DNA of 64,000 nucleotides, taken from assembly GCA_964035575.1 (NCBI GenBank), contig OZ037836.1, positions 434,001 to 498,000 on the forward strand, written 5' to 3'. The notes beneath the pieces were generated by a model that searched no databases, was not told the DNA's origin, and saw only the letters and a program-made list of their open reading frames with translations. The position numbers were made by a program, and so were the translations under genes. The DNA is from Rhynchopus sp. YZ270_cl-10. Its lineage: Eukaryota > Euglenozoa > Diplonemea > Diplonemida > Diplonemidae. Below, piece by piece: positions 37,786 to 49,561 of this stretch (position 1 is the stretch's first letter; each line of letters starts with the position of its first letter).

Positions 37786-40689
37786 TTAGTGATACTCTGG
37801 TGCGGGTGGGGAGTAGTCACATTTCGCTACAATGTCCTTGAGGTAGCTAATTTCGTGCCGTTCGAAGATGGGGCCTTCTGCGACACCTGAGATAGCCGCT
37901 GTTGCTGCCTCCCACTTCTTGGCGATGATGTGCTCCCAGATCGCGTTCCAGACGACAAACTTGCTTGAGGCATCAAGGTTCGCAAGCTCGTACATCCATT
38001 CCGAGTCGTCTGTGGTCGCACGTTTGCGTGCCTCGTAGATCCGGATGAGCCCCTTACGCAGACGCTTTGGGAACTTCACCGCACCCACCGTCTTGAACTC
38101 AAAGTACCGCTCGCACGTCTCCGAGGCAAACATATCCACAACCCCATGGAAGTCCAGCCTCCGGTTCACCCTCTCCAGTGCATAGCTCCACCCCACGGCC
38201 GGCGACGTGATCGTGATCTTCTTCATCCCAAGGCACCCGAGCGCCTCCACGCGACCTGTCCCCGCAGTGCAGCCAAAGGAGAGCACCAACGGCGAGCAGT
38301 GTGCAGGCATTGCGATGCGTGAAATATCGTCACGCGAATTGAGCGCACAGTTGATGGCCTGGGCACGGTGCTGCGTGTTGACGGTGAAGGCGTTGAACGT
38401 GGCCATGACCTTGTCGCCGGAGAAGAGGTCCTGGACACCACAGTGCATCTTCATGGTTGAGACGAGACACTGCATCACTTCCTTGTTGATCTCCTCGTAC
38501 GACACGTCTGGGGTCTCAAGCGCGATCGCGTGCCAGCCCACCACGTTGAACCATACAATGGACATGCGCTTCTTCATCCTCGAGGAATCAACAGACTCCT
38601 CACCTGATGACCCTGAAGACCTCATGTTCGACGACGATGTTCTGCGCGTGTCGCCCACCTCCAGATGCGAGGAAATCTTGTGGTTGATGGGAAAGGAGCC
38701 ACTCCTGTTGGGGCTGCTGCCGCTAGCGTTGATGCTGTTGGTGCGGTTCTCCTTGCCTGACCCAGAGATGTTCGACACCATGACGGCCTGGGGGATGTAC
38801 TGGCGGAACTCTGCAAGGTTGTCCTTCATCTTCCCAAAGGAAATCTGCATCTGGTAGATGTCCCTGATGGGCGTGCGGTGGTTGTAGTTGTCCACCTCCT
38901 CGAGAAGCATGTGCGACACGAGTGTCATGTCCTTGCACAGCTTCTGAATCGGCTCAACCAGCCTCTGCACAATGAAACACACAAACCCTGCCAGCCCCGC
39001 AACCACAGCGCAGGTAACGGCAATCGCAATGATGATGCCGCCGGTGCGCTTCTTGTTCGCCTCGTCCCGCGACTCCTTCTGGTGGCGCTTCAGCTCAGCA
39101 TTGCTCACATCAACGTCGTGCATAACAGACACACGCGGGATCAGCACGTTCACGTACCAGTGGATCTCCTCACCCTGCTCGTAGAGCGTCGTGATGCACC
39201 AGTACGTGGTCGCCTCGCTCTCCGTCTTCAGAGTCCACTCGTAGAAGTGGTGTGTCGTCAGCCCCACCAGCCTGTCGTAGCCACCCTCGTGTGTCAGCGT
39301 GTACCGTGTGTGGTGGGCCACCTCACTCAGCTCCTCGCCTTCTTGCGTCTGCTTGAGGTGATCTGTCGCACGCACCATGTGCTTGACTTCCTTCTGTGTG
39401 TCCGTGCCGTTCACCGTGATGGTCGTGTTGACTTCCTCCAGGTCGCCTTCCATGTTCGACCCGATCAGGATGGGCACGTGGTTCGTCAGGTCCGAGTAGT
39501 CGATGACGTACAACACAGCACCCTCGGGGAAGTGGTGTGAGTGCAGGTTGCGCCCAAGCATGGTTCCATCCATTGTGCAAGACAGGACACCGACACGGTT
39601 CTCCTGAAGTTCGTACTTGTTGAGCATGAGCGGGTGCGTCACTGCCATGTAGGCATCAATCTTCACCTCGGAGTGGTGCGTAAACATGGGTGAGAAGTGC
39701 ACGTTACCCGCATGCTTGAGGTTGCTTGTCTCATCGTGTTCGTTGAACATATTGTACAGCGCCAGCTTGGACGAGCGGATGCGCTCTACATTGAGCACCC
39801 TGGTCTTGTCGTGGACACACTCCCCGACCTTGTCTGCCGAGACGTTGTAGCGCTCTTCTTGGAACAAGTAGGGGCTGAAGTCGAGCAGGTCCTGTTCCGA
39901 CAGGCCTTGCCCTCTATCGCCACCTGCGTTCTGGAATGCGGGCCAGAAACAGGGGTGACCTTTGTCGACCATGTGGCCACGCACGTCGGCACGCCCGATG
40001 TGGAGGTGGATTTCTGCGTAGCCTGCAGTGTGCCCGCTGTAGTACGCCTGGCTGTAGTCATGCGAGGCTGTGAACACAGACTCATCATGCGGGTCACGCG
40101 ACTCCCCCACGAAGTACACTGCACCACCGCTCTCTGGCAGCTCTCCCACCTGCTCGTCTATTGCATACAACATGACCAACCCACCTCTGTGCGACGTTGT
40201 GTTCGGAAACGACGGGCTGTAAGGCAAAGCTTCGTACATCAGCTCACGCATCCCATGCTTTGCGAGCGACCGCAATACGGTCATCAGCTCTGGGCGGATC
40301 ATTTCGTCAATAAAATGCGAGTCGGTAAGTTGGTCCGGATGGAACTGCTGCATAAACTCGCTGAGTTCCATGAGGGTTAGCTCTGGCATGTCAAGCAGCC
40401 CATGAATGTCACGCCGTACGAGGTCAGAGTAAGAGAGAAACAGCTCAGCAGTCATCTTCTCCGCTTCAACTTGCGAGACAGTGAAGGCACGTTCCAGCTC
40501 CACATCCGCTGCGTCATGTGCATCGTCAATGAGAGGCGCGAGAATCAGCCACGACACAGACCCCACAAGCGCCGCAGTGAGAACCAGGATCACCACACAC
40601 ATTGCAATCGCGACAGCACGCAACGTTGGCCGCGTGTCGTCCATCTTCTCATCGACCTTCCCCTCCTTCAGGATCGTACTAGAATACAT
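37786..40689 (-). CDS. Receptor-type class III adenylyl/guanylyl cyclase
   Basis: 967 aa from the ATG at 40689; nine bases upstream an in-frame GTG opens the longer frame and is rejected. A short cytosolic N-terminus is followed by TM1 (about 24-53, AVAIAMCVVILVLTAALVG), a large extracellular region to about 545 with NTT and NGT glycosylation sites, then TM2 (about 550-576, GGIIIAIAVTCAVVAGLAG). A HAMP-like helix (577-632) and a Ser/Asn-rich linker (640-700) lead to a class III catalytic domain (about 706-890). There the sequence SIVWFNVVGW has Asn (715) where the first metal-binding Asp normally sits, while the second motif FSGDKVMATFN keeps its Asp (759). The C-terminus is about 75 residues. 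It probably senses an extracellular ligand and makes cAMP or cGMP, or is a regulatory pseudo-cyclase if Asn cannot bind metal. It lies between the two HSP70 genes, same strand. Confidence 0.85.
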   Translation of the reverse strand: MYSSTILKEGKVDEKMDDTRPTLRAVAIAMCVVILVLTAALVGSVSWLILAPLIDDAHDAADVELERAFTVSQVEAEKMTAELFLSYSDLVRRDIHGLLDMPELTLMELSEFMQQFHPDQLTDSHFIDEMIRPELMTVLRSLAKHGMRELMYEALPYSPSFPNTTSHRGGLVMLYAIDEQVGELPESGGAVYFVGESRDPHDESVFTASHDYSQAYYSGHTAGYAEIHLHIGRADVRGHMVDKGHPCFWPAFQNAGGDRGQGLSEQDLLDFSPYLFQEERYNVSADKVGECVHDKTRVLNVERIRSSKLALYNMFNEHDETSNLKHAGNVHFSPMFTHHSEVKIDAYMAVTHPLMLNKYELQENRVGVLSCTMDGTMLGRNLHSHHFPEGAVLYVIDYSDLTNHVPILIGSNMEGDLEEVNTTITVNGTDTQKEVKHMVRATDHLKQTQEGEELSEVAHHTRYTLTHEGGYDRLVGLTTHHFYEWTLKTESEATTYWCITTLYEQGEEIHWYVNVLIPRVSVMHDVDVSNAELKRHQKESRDEANKKRTGGIIIAIAVTCAVVAGLAGFVCFIVQRLVEPIQKLCKDMTLVSHMLLEEVDNYNHRTPIRDIYQMQISFGKMKDNLAEFRQYIPQAVMVSNISGSGKENRTNSINASGSSPNRSGSFPINHKISSHLEVGDTRRTSSSNMRSSGSSGEESVDSSRMKKRMSIVWFNVVGWHAIALETPDVSYEEINKEVMQCLVSTMKMHCGVQDLFSGDKVMATFNAFTVNTQHRAQAINCALNSRDDISRIAMPAHCSPLVLSFGCTAGTGRVEALGCLGMKKITITSPAVGWSYALERVNRRLDFHGVVDMFASETCERYFEFKTVGAVKFPKRLRKGLIRIYEARKRATTDDSEWMYELANLDASSKFVVWNAIWEHIIAKKWEAATAAISGVAEGPIFERHEISYLKDIVAKCDYSPPAPEYH

Positions 40690-41908
40690 GACCGCCACCC
40701 TCAGTTCACGCTACAATACAATAAAATAACGGATGACTTGTATTAACCCATCCCGCAGATGTGTTGTGGAGGAAAAATGTTGTGTAAAGGCGAACTAAGC
40801 CCTGTATGATGGATGGGTTGGGGTGGGTGTAAGATGTAATGGTCCTGCAGTGCTGTGCAGGGAATGATTGAGTTCGAATGGCGAATCAAAGCACAAAAAA
40901 CAGCGAACCCTAAGAGAGGTCTATAATATTATATGAAGAGTCAGTCCATCGCCTCTCACTTAGTCCTTCCCATGATACAGCATGCGAGCACTGTCTCCAG
41001 GTCACACTGATGTGCATCACGGTTCCCGATGTAGAACTACATGGCAGCTAAAACGATGAGTGGAAACAGAACGTACCCCGCTGGCGATCCCCCAAGCGGG
41101 AGCGGTGGACCATATAATATTAGAGGGAATGCCACCCATACCCCCTGTGGATCGTAGCCTATTTGTTGTGACAAAAGCGCCTCAGCGGGGTCGAGATTAT
41201 TCTGCGGCTTTTCTTCAAATAATGTTGGAGTAGTGTATTTGCCTCAGTTGTGCTGCCATAGTTGCGTTTTCTTCTACTTACTATGCTGGAACCTATGGTC
41301 ATCAAAAAATCGTCCCCGTGCAGGTGAAAAAGCGAGGCTATGTTGAGCGAATCGAGCAAAAATGTAGGTGAGAGGGTGAGAGTCGGGGGACATGTGACTT
41401 CTGTCTTTTTGAGCCAAGTGCAAAAACAACATTGTTTCTGGCATGTCGCCGGAAGCAACAGTGTTGCATCAAAACAAAAAAGAACAAAACAAAACACAAA
41501 GATGGCAAGCCTCCCAAACCGCTTGAAACCAAAACTGAAAAAGGGAAAAAAGGCAAAAGGTAAGAGGCGGGTAAAAACAGACACGCACAGCACCTGAACA
41601 TATGATAAAAACAAGTAAGTGATAACAGTGATTATCTTTCTTTTGTTTTCTTTTTTTATGAAAACTTAGTTGTCTCAGTGTAGACACCCGAGGATGTGCT
41701 CCACTGGACAAAACGCTTTTCCGTAACTGTTGATTATCTTCTTTTTCTTGTTTCTGTTTCTTTCCGCTCGTTTTCGTAATATCTACACGTTGATTTTTGA
41801 ATTGCAATAAAATCAAAAGTAAAAACCAAACCACCAACAACCACAATAACCAGATAAAGAAGAAAAAGAAAATAGAATAAACAAAACAAAACAAAACACA
41901 CTACGGTT
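40690..41908. other. Cyclase 5' flank and HSP70 copy 2 3' flank; no gene
   Basis: On the minus strand the cyclase ATG is preceded by GTTATTTTATTGTATTGTAG and 22 further bases, again T-rich then AG. 41205-41268 and 41657-41707 are copies of the two boxes at 37279-37430. 41870-41900 is an ACAAA run. Only short open frames elsewhere. Confidence 0.5.
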
Positions 41909-43214
41909 CTATGCAGCCTGGTCGTACATCTTCCTCATGACCGGGTGGCAGGTCCTCTCCAGCTTCCTCTGGGAGGACTGGAACTCCTCCTTGGTGGCCT
42001 CAGTGCCGCAGAGCTCGAGGGCACCGTTGCAGGCGTCCATGACCTTCTTCTTGTCGTCGTCGCCGACAAGCCCGCCGGTTCTGTCGTCCATGAGGGTGGT
42101 GACCATCTGGTAGGCGTAGGTCTCGAGCTCGTGTCTGGCGTCGACACGCTCGCGTGCCTGCTTGTCGGCCTCAGCGAACTTCTCTGCGTCGTTGCACATG
42201 TCGTCAATCTCCTTCTGGGACAGACGGCCCTTGTCGTTGGTGATGGTGACCTGCGACTTCTTCCCGGTCGACTTGTCCTCGGCAGACACGTCCATGATGC
42301 CGTTCGCGTCGACGTCAAAGGTCACCTCAATCTGGGGCACGCCACGCGGGGCCGGCGGGATCCCGGTCAGGTCGAAGGTGCCGAGCTGGTGGCAGTCCTT
42401 CGTCATCGCCCGCTCCCCCTCGAACACACAGATGTTCACCACAGGCTGGTTGTCCGCACACGTCGAGAACTCCTGGCTCTTCTTCGTCGGGATCGTCGTG
42501 TTCCTCTTGATCAGCGGTGTCATCACACCCCCGTCCGTCTCAATCCCCACAGTCAGGGGGGTCACGTCCAGCAGCAGGATCTGCTCCGTCTGCGTGCTCT
42601 TTCCCCCCGTCAGCACAAAGGCCTGCACCGCAGCACCAAAGGCAACAGCCTCGTCGGGGTTGATCGACTTGTTCAGGTCCTTTCCGCCGAAGAAGTCCGA
42701 CACCATCGCCTGGATCTTCGGGATACGGGTCGATCCTCCGACCAGCACAACCTCCGTGATGGCCCGCTTCTCAATCTTCGAGTCGTTCAGCACAGACTCC
42801 ACAGGGCGCAGGCACGACTTGAACAGGTCCGCGCACAGCTCCTCGAACTTCGCACGTGTGATCGACGAGTAGAAGTCCGTCCCCTCAAACAGCGAGTCGA
42901 TCTCAATGCTGGTCTGTGCCGCCGACGACAGCGCACGCTTGGCACGCTCACAGGCAGTGCGCAGACGGCGCAGCGCACGCTGGTTCGTCGTCAGGTCCTT
43001 CTTGTGCTTCTTCTTGAACTCCTCCACGAAGTGGTTCACCATCCGGTTGTCGAAGTCCTCGCCTCCCAAGTGGGTGTCTCCCGCAGTCGCCTTCACCTCG
43101 AAGATCCCCCCGTCAATCGCCAGAAGCGTCACATCGAAGGTACCGCCACCCAGGTCGAAGATCAGGATGTTCTTCTGCCCCGCGCTCGCGTTGTCGAGTC
43201 CGTAGGCAATCGCC

Positions 43215-43246
<32 letters not shown>

Positions 43247-43753
43247 GTCCATCCCCGAGATCGCCCCTGCGTCCTTCGTCGCCTGACGCTGCGAGTCGTT
43301 GAAGTACGCAGGCACAGTCACAACGCTCTTCTTCACCTCCTTCCCAAGGAACTGCTCCGCCGTCTCCTTCATCTTCACAAGGATCATCGCAGAGATCTCC
43401 TCAGGCCTGAACGTCTTCGTCGTCCCCATGAACGACACCTCAATCAGCGGCTTCCCGTCCTCCTTCGCCACAACCTTGAACGGCCAGTGCTTCATGTCGC
43501 TCTGCACAGACGAGTCCTCCAGCTTGCGCCCGATCAGACGCTTCGCGTCGAACACCGTGTTCGTCGGGTTCATCGCCACCTGGTTCTTCGCCGCATCTCC
43601 GATCAGACGCTCGCTGTCTGCGAACGCCACGTACGACGGCGTCGTCCGGTTCCCCTGGTTGTTCGCAATGATCTCCACACGCTCGTTCTGCCACACTCCC
43701 ACACACGAGTAGGTCGTTCCCAAGTCAATACCGATGGCTCCGTCGTAGGACAT
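41909..43753 (-). CDS. HSP70: Cytosolic-type HSP70 chaperone, copy 2
   Basis: 614 aa, protein identical by eye to the product at 31800-33644; the DNA differs at very few sites, for example CAGCGGCGT against CAGGGGGGT near 42557, which is silent. Same absence of the Gly/Met tail and EEVD. Identity begins exactly at the last codon (stop TAG here) and continues through the CDS and about 230 bp of 5' flank. Both copies are therefore presumably expressed in the same way and kept alike by gene conversion. The 3' flanks are unrelated. Confidence 0.97.
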
Positions 43754-43995
43754 TGTAGTGTTGTTTTGTGGTCTTTGGTTTTTGATAGAAAAAATAAGGT
43801 AAAAAGTGATGAGCTGTTTGTTGTGTGTGTTGTGTGTTGTGTGTGGGTGTTGGGGTGGGTAAGTGGTTGTGGGTATTGGGTGGTCAGAGGGTGGACACTT
43901 GGTTGGTGGACGGGAGAGTGTCAGTGTGGATGGTGTTGTGGGACGTGTCTTTCGTGTTGTGCGTTGTGGGGGGAGATCTGCACAGATCGAGAATA
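43754..43995 (-). promoter_or_regulatory. HSP70 copy 2 upstream region
   Basis: Matches 33645-33870 except for an extra 15-25 bases near 43945 (GGGACGTGTCTTTC). It shares the pyrimidine tract and AG before the ATG. Similarity ends at GAATACGTGAAGA. Confidence 0.5.
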
Positions 43996-45721
43996 CGTGA
44001 AGACTCTGAGACACGCAGAACACTGAAAGTGGCAATGGTGATTCCCGGGTCCCCAGACAGCGAACATGGCGGATACCCACACGTGCCTTTTGGTGTGTCG
44101 TTTCTGATGCGTGTCAGGAAGGCCGTTTTAAAAGTTAGTGGAAAACAAATAAAGCTCGAGCGACTCTTTCTTAAACATGACAGCACACACGTCAAGAGAC
44201 AATAACGTTGCGAACGTGGTGTGGCTGAAACCAGCTACTTTTTTCCCTCCACCTCAAGTCGACTGGAAGTTTCACAAAAGTGTACTAAAGTGTACCCCTC
44301 CGTAAAATCCTCTGTCACGACTAAAAGCCCACAAAAGCGTATAACAAGAGCAAAAAATAAAAAGAAAGCAAAATGTTTTACTCAACTAACTTCTTGCCCT
44401 TCGGACTGACACAGCCACCCTCTCAAAGGCGGCAAGACCAAAATGTGCCGTTGTGCCCCAAAAAAAAAAAAAATACTCGAAGTACGTCTTTTTCGTTCTC
44501 CTTGCAACAGGAAGGGGGAGTTGAGAACCCTTACGCAATGTGTGTAGGTCTTGCTTGCTAGCGAGGAGGCAGGTGGTGGGGGGGTGGGAAACCCCTTGCC
44601 ACCTGACCCCTCACCACGCGAACGATGGGTGGAGCACTAATTTCTGGGGGGGATAAGAAGAGGGGTGGGGCGAGAGTATGGGAGCTAGACTTTGACCGCA
44701 AGCCTGTGAACCCTACAAACTAGTTGAAGGCATAGAGAGCTCTGCAGGACACAATACTAATGTTGGCGAACACATTGTTTTCATTGTTTTCCACACAAAG
44801 CATAATGGCATCTCAATGACAACGGCACGCAACTGATAAAAAAAAAATGCTTCCAAAACACGGTGTTGGTGTCTTCCAGGGTATCAGAAAATACAAAATT
44901 TTCATTTCAATTCACAACTTCTTCACAAAAAAAAAAAAAAAATCTTCCCAAAAAAAAAATAGCAAATACTATATTGTGAAAAGTTGTGAAGAGTTGTGAA
45001 GATGTGTGAAGTCCCATACCCCCTCTCGGAACGCACCAGGTGTTATCTTCACTCACACAGGAAAAAAAAACGGGAAATGAAAAGGGAGAGAGTTTGTTAG
45101 TTGTACGCTTCGACCGGCACAACGTACGGCACAACAACTGATAAAATGTGTCCAAAAAATAGCCCCCAAACAAAGTAGAGAACAAGGGGGTACATCCCTT
45201 TCAAGCGAAGAGAATAGAGAAGTGGTTGAAACTAAAATGCATCACAGTCGAGCTCATGCAAAAAAGGGTGGGACGTACCGTGAAGAAAACGGAGCGCGGT
45301 TCACAACCGCTCGGGAATCTTACACGAACCTTTTTTTTTACCCCAACTTTTTTTTTGCGGCCGATAATTTTTGGTCGAGGTTTTCGCGCAAAATCAGTGG
45401 GACCCTAAAGGGAAATCATGGCTCACTTTGACAAACTAAAAAAAAAACAGACCATTTTACCCTATTATCATCTGTAAGTCAAGTCAAATAAAAAACTGGG
45501 GGTTTTGTATCTTGACAGACTGCTGGACCCTTCAGTATAGCCGTAAAAAAGTGAAGTTATGCAGACACCGACTGACCACGTACGATGCCAGCCATCCGGA
45601 TGAAAGCACAAGACACCAAAAATATTGGCAGACAGGAAACAGCTGAGTCGCGTCAATGATGTGAGGGGCGGGTTTTGTGCCGGGAAAAAATATCCGGGGG
45701 GTTTTTTTTTCGGATGTGTCC
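43996..45721. other. No gene seen
   Basis: Homopolymer-rich intergenic DNA. 44975-45015 has a GTTGTGAAGA tandem. 45552-45603 (CGTACGATGCCAGCCATCCG) recurs at 48571-48632. Open frames are short and repeat-driven. Confidence 0.5.
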
Positions 45722-46375
45722 CAGGGTTGTTTCTAGGATCTCGTTTTTTTTTCTCGGGGGGGGTCAATTTTTTTCCCAAAAAAAAATTTTTTTCCGCCGG
45801 GAAAAAATGGTCTTTCAAGGGTTTTTGGGTGTATTCCGAGCTTTCTCGACGAAGCCTCGATCTCACCAAGAAAACCCCATACCCCAAAGCTTCAGAATAT
45901 CATGGTAGTATGTAGCTTCTGTGCGGGTATGAAACAGGTAAAGAAACGGTGGCCATGGTACCCAAAGGTTCCTGGCGAAGCCACGGTACGCAACATTTCT
46001 AAAATTGCGCTTAAAATTGCACTATTGCACAGCCAAACTATGTCATGGGAAGGGTGTGATGTAAGCTTGCGCCGCAGGCGCACGGTACGCTACTTTTTTT
46101 CTTTTCGCCAAATCTTTTTTCACACTCCCATCACCGTTCCACGTGGTGTAGTCGGTGCGGGTGTTGTCGCTCTTCACCAGTGCCAACACTGGTGGTGGGT
46201 GGAAAACGTGTAGTTCGGGGGAAAATATGTAATTTTTTACAGGGGGGTGAGGCTGACCAGCGCACCGTGCCAGATTCTGGGGGTAAAATTGACCCCCCCC
46301 GGGGGGGGTCAATTTGACCCCCCAGAATCTGGGGGGGGTCAGTGACCCCCCCCGATCCCCCTAGAAACAACCCTG
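45722..46375. mobile_element. 654-bp hAT-like nonautonomous element with 8-bp duplication
   Basis: Ends CAGGGTTGTTTCTAGG and complement CCTAGAAACAACCCTG, flanked exactly by ATGTGTCC (45714-45721 and 46376-46383). Contains a GCGAAGCCACGG unit (45972-46100) and, near the right end, an inverted pair of GACCCCCC/GGGGGGTC blocks. No transposase. Its ends resemble, but differ from, those at 25957 (CAGGGCTATTTCTAAA). Confidence 0.88.
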
Positions 46376-46383
46376 ATGTGTCC

Positions 46384-46974
46384 TCGGCCAGACCTTTGCA
46401 AACAGTGTGGAATTATCCACTGAAAAAAAACATTAATTTCACATACTTTCCGAAAAAGAAGAGAAAGCACACAAAGGACAGAAAATAAAAAGAAACAAAA
46501 TAGTTTTTTTTTATAAGATGAACCTAAGCCTGTTGCTCAGTTATCTAGAATAAAAAAAAATCTGACTTGATAGCATCGGGTACTTTGCGCGTTTTGCGCG
46601 CTTTTTGCACATTTTATTTTTCCTCTCCGTCTTTGTTTTCGTAGTTTTTCAGGTAAATTTTACTTTTCCTTCCTTCAAAAACTTCTGTACATAACGCTTC
46701 AGGGTTTTTGTAGTGAGCCACAACACAAAGCTTTTTGATTTACCGACCCCCCGCATTTTTCTCTCAGGGACAATTTCAAGGCAGGGGGGACAATTTCACG
46801 GGGGAGGGTCAAGCATGTCCTTAAATCGGGGAAAAATCAGGGATTTTCTGATTTTCAAATCGCAAAATTTTCTTATAGAAAAAAAATTTTCGCGCTGCGC
46901 GCGAAAATTTTTCGCGCACAACTGGAGAAGATATTTTTTTTGCTGTTGTAGGGCCGCAGTGCGGATGGTCATAT
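46384..46974. other. No gene seen
   Basis: A/T-rich DNA ending in the palindrome AAATTTTCGCGCTGCGCGCG-AAAATTTTTCGCGC near 46885-46918. Confidence 0.5.
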
Positions 46975-48031
46975 GGGAGCGTCCGCGAAAGACCCCCCCC
47001 TAAAGCTAACATCCGTGCTTATTGGTATTTCACTAATTAAAATTTTGGTATTTTATAAGATTTTTTTTTAAAATGAACTCAGAGTTAAGTTTCTGAGTTC
47101 ATTAAAAAAAAATCGGTGAAAAATTCCGAGTAGGTATTAATTTAGATAGGAAAAGCTATGTCAACAGCTATGTGTCCCCTTATTTTACCTGTAAATACTA
47201 AGGATATACAAGGAAATCCTCACAAACACCCATATAACCACCCACAGAACAACACAACAGGGGGAAATGGAATCAGCAGCCAAAGCATTCGCTCAGGAGC
47301 TGAAAACCCGGCCTTTCCGAGGCCTAAAAAACTTCGCCGAGCTGCAGGTGTATGCAGGGGTTCACTGGCAGGGGGACAAAGGGTGGGACGCGAGGAGCTG
47401 GATGCGCGAGGTGTGGAGCTCGAAGCATATGTCTCTCCATATGCAGAAGACAACCACCAGGAGAAAAGGGGTGTCCGCCGTTTACTACTCCTGTAGTTGC
47501 ATCACCGGCACCCCAGGAGGACAATGAGAGCGAGACGAAGGAGGAAGAGGAGGAACAGGCGGACAATTGTCTGTAACTCTTGGAGAGACTCATCACAGAG
47601 GTCAATAGGGTCACTCAAAAAAGGGGGGTTTCTGCGAGAAAGTCGGCGTCGCCGCAGACGACCCGGATCGTGAAGCTCTTTCGCGCTCTATTTAGAGTGT
47701 TCGGAGGGGGCGACAAGCCTCCACCCCCCTTTCCTCCCCCCCCCCCCCCCCTTTTTGGTAATGGGTTTAGAGACAGATATTAGTGAATTCCTTCCTATAT
47801 CCTTAGTATTTACAGGTAAAATATGGGGACACATAGCTGTTGACATAGCTTTTCCTATCTAAATTAATACCTACTCGGAATTTTTCACCGATTTTTTTTT
47901 TAATGAACTCAGAAACTTAACTCTGAGTTCATTTTAAAAAAAAATCTTATAAAATACCAAAATGTTAATTAGTGAAATACCAATAAGCATGGATGTTAGC
48001 TTTAGGGGGGGGGTCTTTCGCGGACGCTGCC
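46975..48031. mobile_element. 1.06-kb element with 235-bp inverted ends
   Basis: Terminal inverted repeats of about 235 bp (46975-47208 and 47797-48031) starting GGGAGCGTCCGCGAAAGAC, with only a few mismatches. Each arm contains a small hairpin (GAACTCAGAGTTAAG/CTGAGTTC). TAT lies just outside both ends and may be a 3-bp target duplication, which would fit PIF/Harbinger-like movement; this is weak. The centre (47225-47785) holds a frame from the ATG at 47267 (AKAFAQELKTRPFRGLKNFA, then WMREVWSSKHMSLHM) and, in another frame, an acidic tail (NESETKEEEEEQADNCL). It could be a captured or broken gene. Confidence 0.75.
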
Positions 48032-49542
48032 TATTATTTTTCTCTTCCCCCACCCCAGTGTCTTATCCAGGAATCCAGATTTCAAGGGGGTCAGCTTGTT
48101 TTGTTGCCCAATATTATTTCCAGCACTGCTGACCAGGGAAGACATTGAGAACATAGGGAACTGTATATAAAATGGCGCCGCAGGCGAAAAAAATTTAGGG
48201 CAGGGTGTAAAAATCTAGCTTTTTACATGACAGAGTCACTCAACGAACCCTTTTTTGCGGAGCAAAAAAGGAAAAATGGCGCCGCAGGCAAAAAAAATTT
48301 AGGGTACAGCCTGGGATTTCATGGTGCGGTCAGCAACCCAGTTTCCCAGGGAACTCCCGTGGTTCAACCACGTTTCTACCATTAACTCTTTTGACCCCCC
48401 CGGGCGCCCCCATTTCAAAAAGACACTGCCCCATATCTATACGAAAATTTTTTCACCTGCAAAAATAAAATTTTCCTATAAAATTTTCTTATAGAAAATC
48501 CCAAATCGCAAACCGGATTTAGAGGACAGCATGGGGAGGGTCGGTAAAAAAAAAAATAGCGAAGAACAAAGTGAAGTTATTAATGCAGGCACCTCCGACT
48601 GACCCACGTACGATGCCAGCCATCCGGATGAACAAAAACCATGAACAAAAACCATCGTTAGAAGAATAATAGAGAGGATGCATTATTTACTTGAATGTGT
48701 TATTTATGTTAGTGGCGACGGTGCGGAGAGTAACAATCAGTTTTGATGAAAATAGATAAAAAGAAGAAAGAGTGTTATTGTTCCGTTCTAATGTAAAGAA
48801 AAAGTTTAGAAAATCCATCTGAAATATTACCTGAAATTTTGGTGCTATCGGGAGGAGCTTTGCGGAATTTGAAACACCACCAAACTTCACAAAAAATTTC
48901 CGGAACAAATCAGGTGGCAGAGGGGACAACCTTTCTTTGTCCCTGTTATTTCATCAGGAATAAAATAAATTGAAAATATTATTTCCATATACTGTTCTAA
49001 TCTCTGAATAGAAGGTATAAATTAATAGGGACACAATGTACCCAAAAAGCTTTTGATTGAAAAGACGAACACATGCCTCGTGCATATGGCATCTAATAAC
49101 CGGGTATGGTGCTTTTCGGAAATCGGTCAGAGACCTGTCACGACCTGTCAAGCGACCTGTCAAATATCGACTCCCGTAGTACCAGGGTAGAGTGGGGATG
49201 GTGCAAACACGCTCTCTCTCTCTGCAGATGCAGAACGTAAAGCACCAAAGAAAAAAATATCAATAACGAAGGGATGAAAATAAAACTAATAAATACCGGA
49301 AGTATGGAAGGGGAGGGTTGCGGATGTGTAAGAGAGGGGTGTTTGAAAGTTTTGTTTTGTTTTGTTTTGTTTTTGCTTTTGCTACTTTATTTTGTCCTTT
49401 TTTGCTTATTTGTTTGTTTACTTTTGCAGCATGACTAGGGGTCGTTAAGACAGGGTACGTTACTTTTTGAGATGACGATTTATCATCGGATGTGTAAGAG
49501 AGGGTGTGTGCATTAGGAAATCCCATTATTATTTTCTTTGAT
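48032..49542. other. No gene; repeat pieces
   Basis: 48165-48310 has two GGCGCCGCAGGC-A-rich pieces like 28235-28265. 48571-48632 repeats 45552-45603. 48870-49540 shows only short frames. Confidence 0.5.
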
Positions 49543-49561
49543 TTAACCCTTTGGGGACTAG

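Noticed and set aside
38878-40380. Plus-strand frames of 220 and 227 codons opposite the cyclase
   Set aside because: Antisense shadows of the cyclase coding frame; no ordered domain content.
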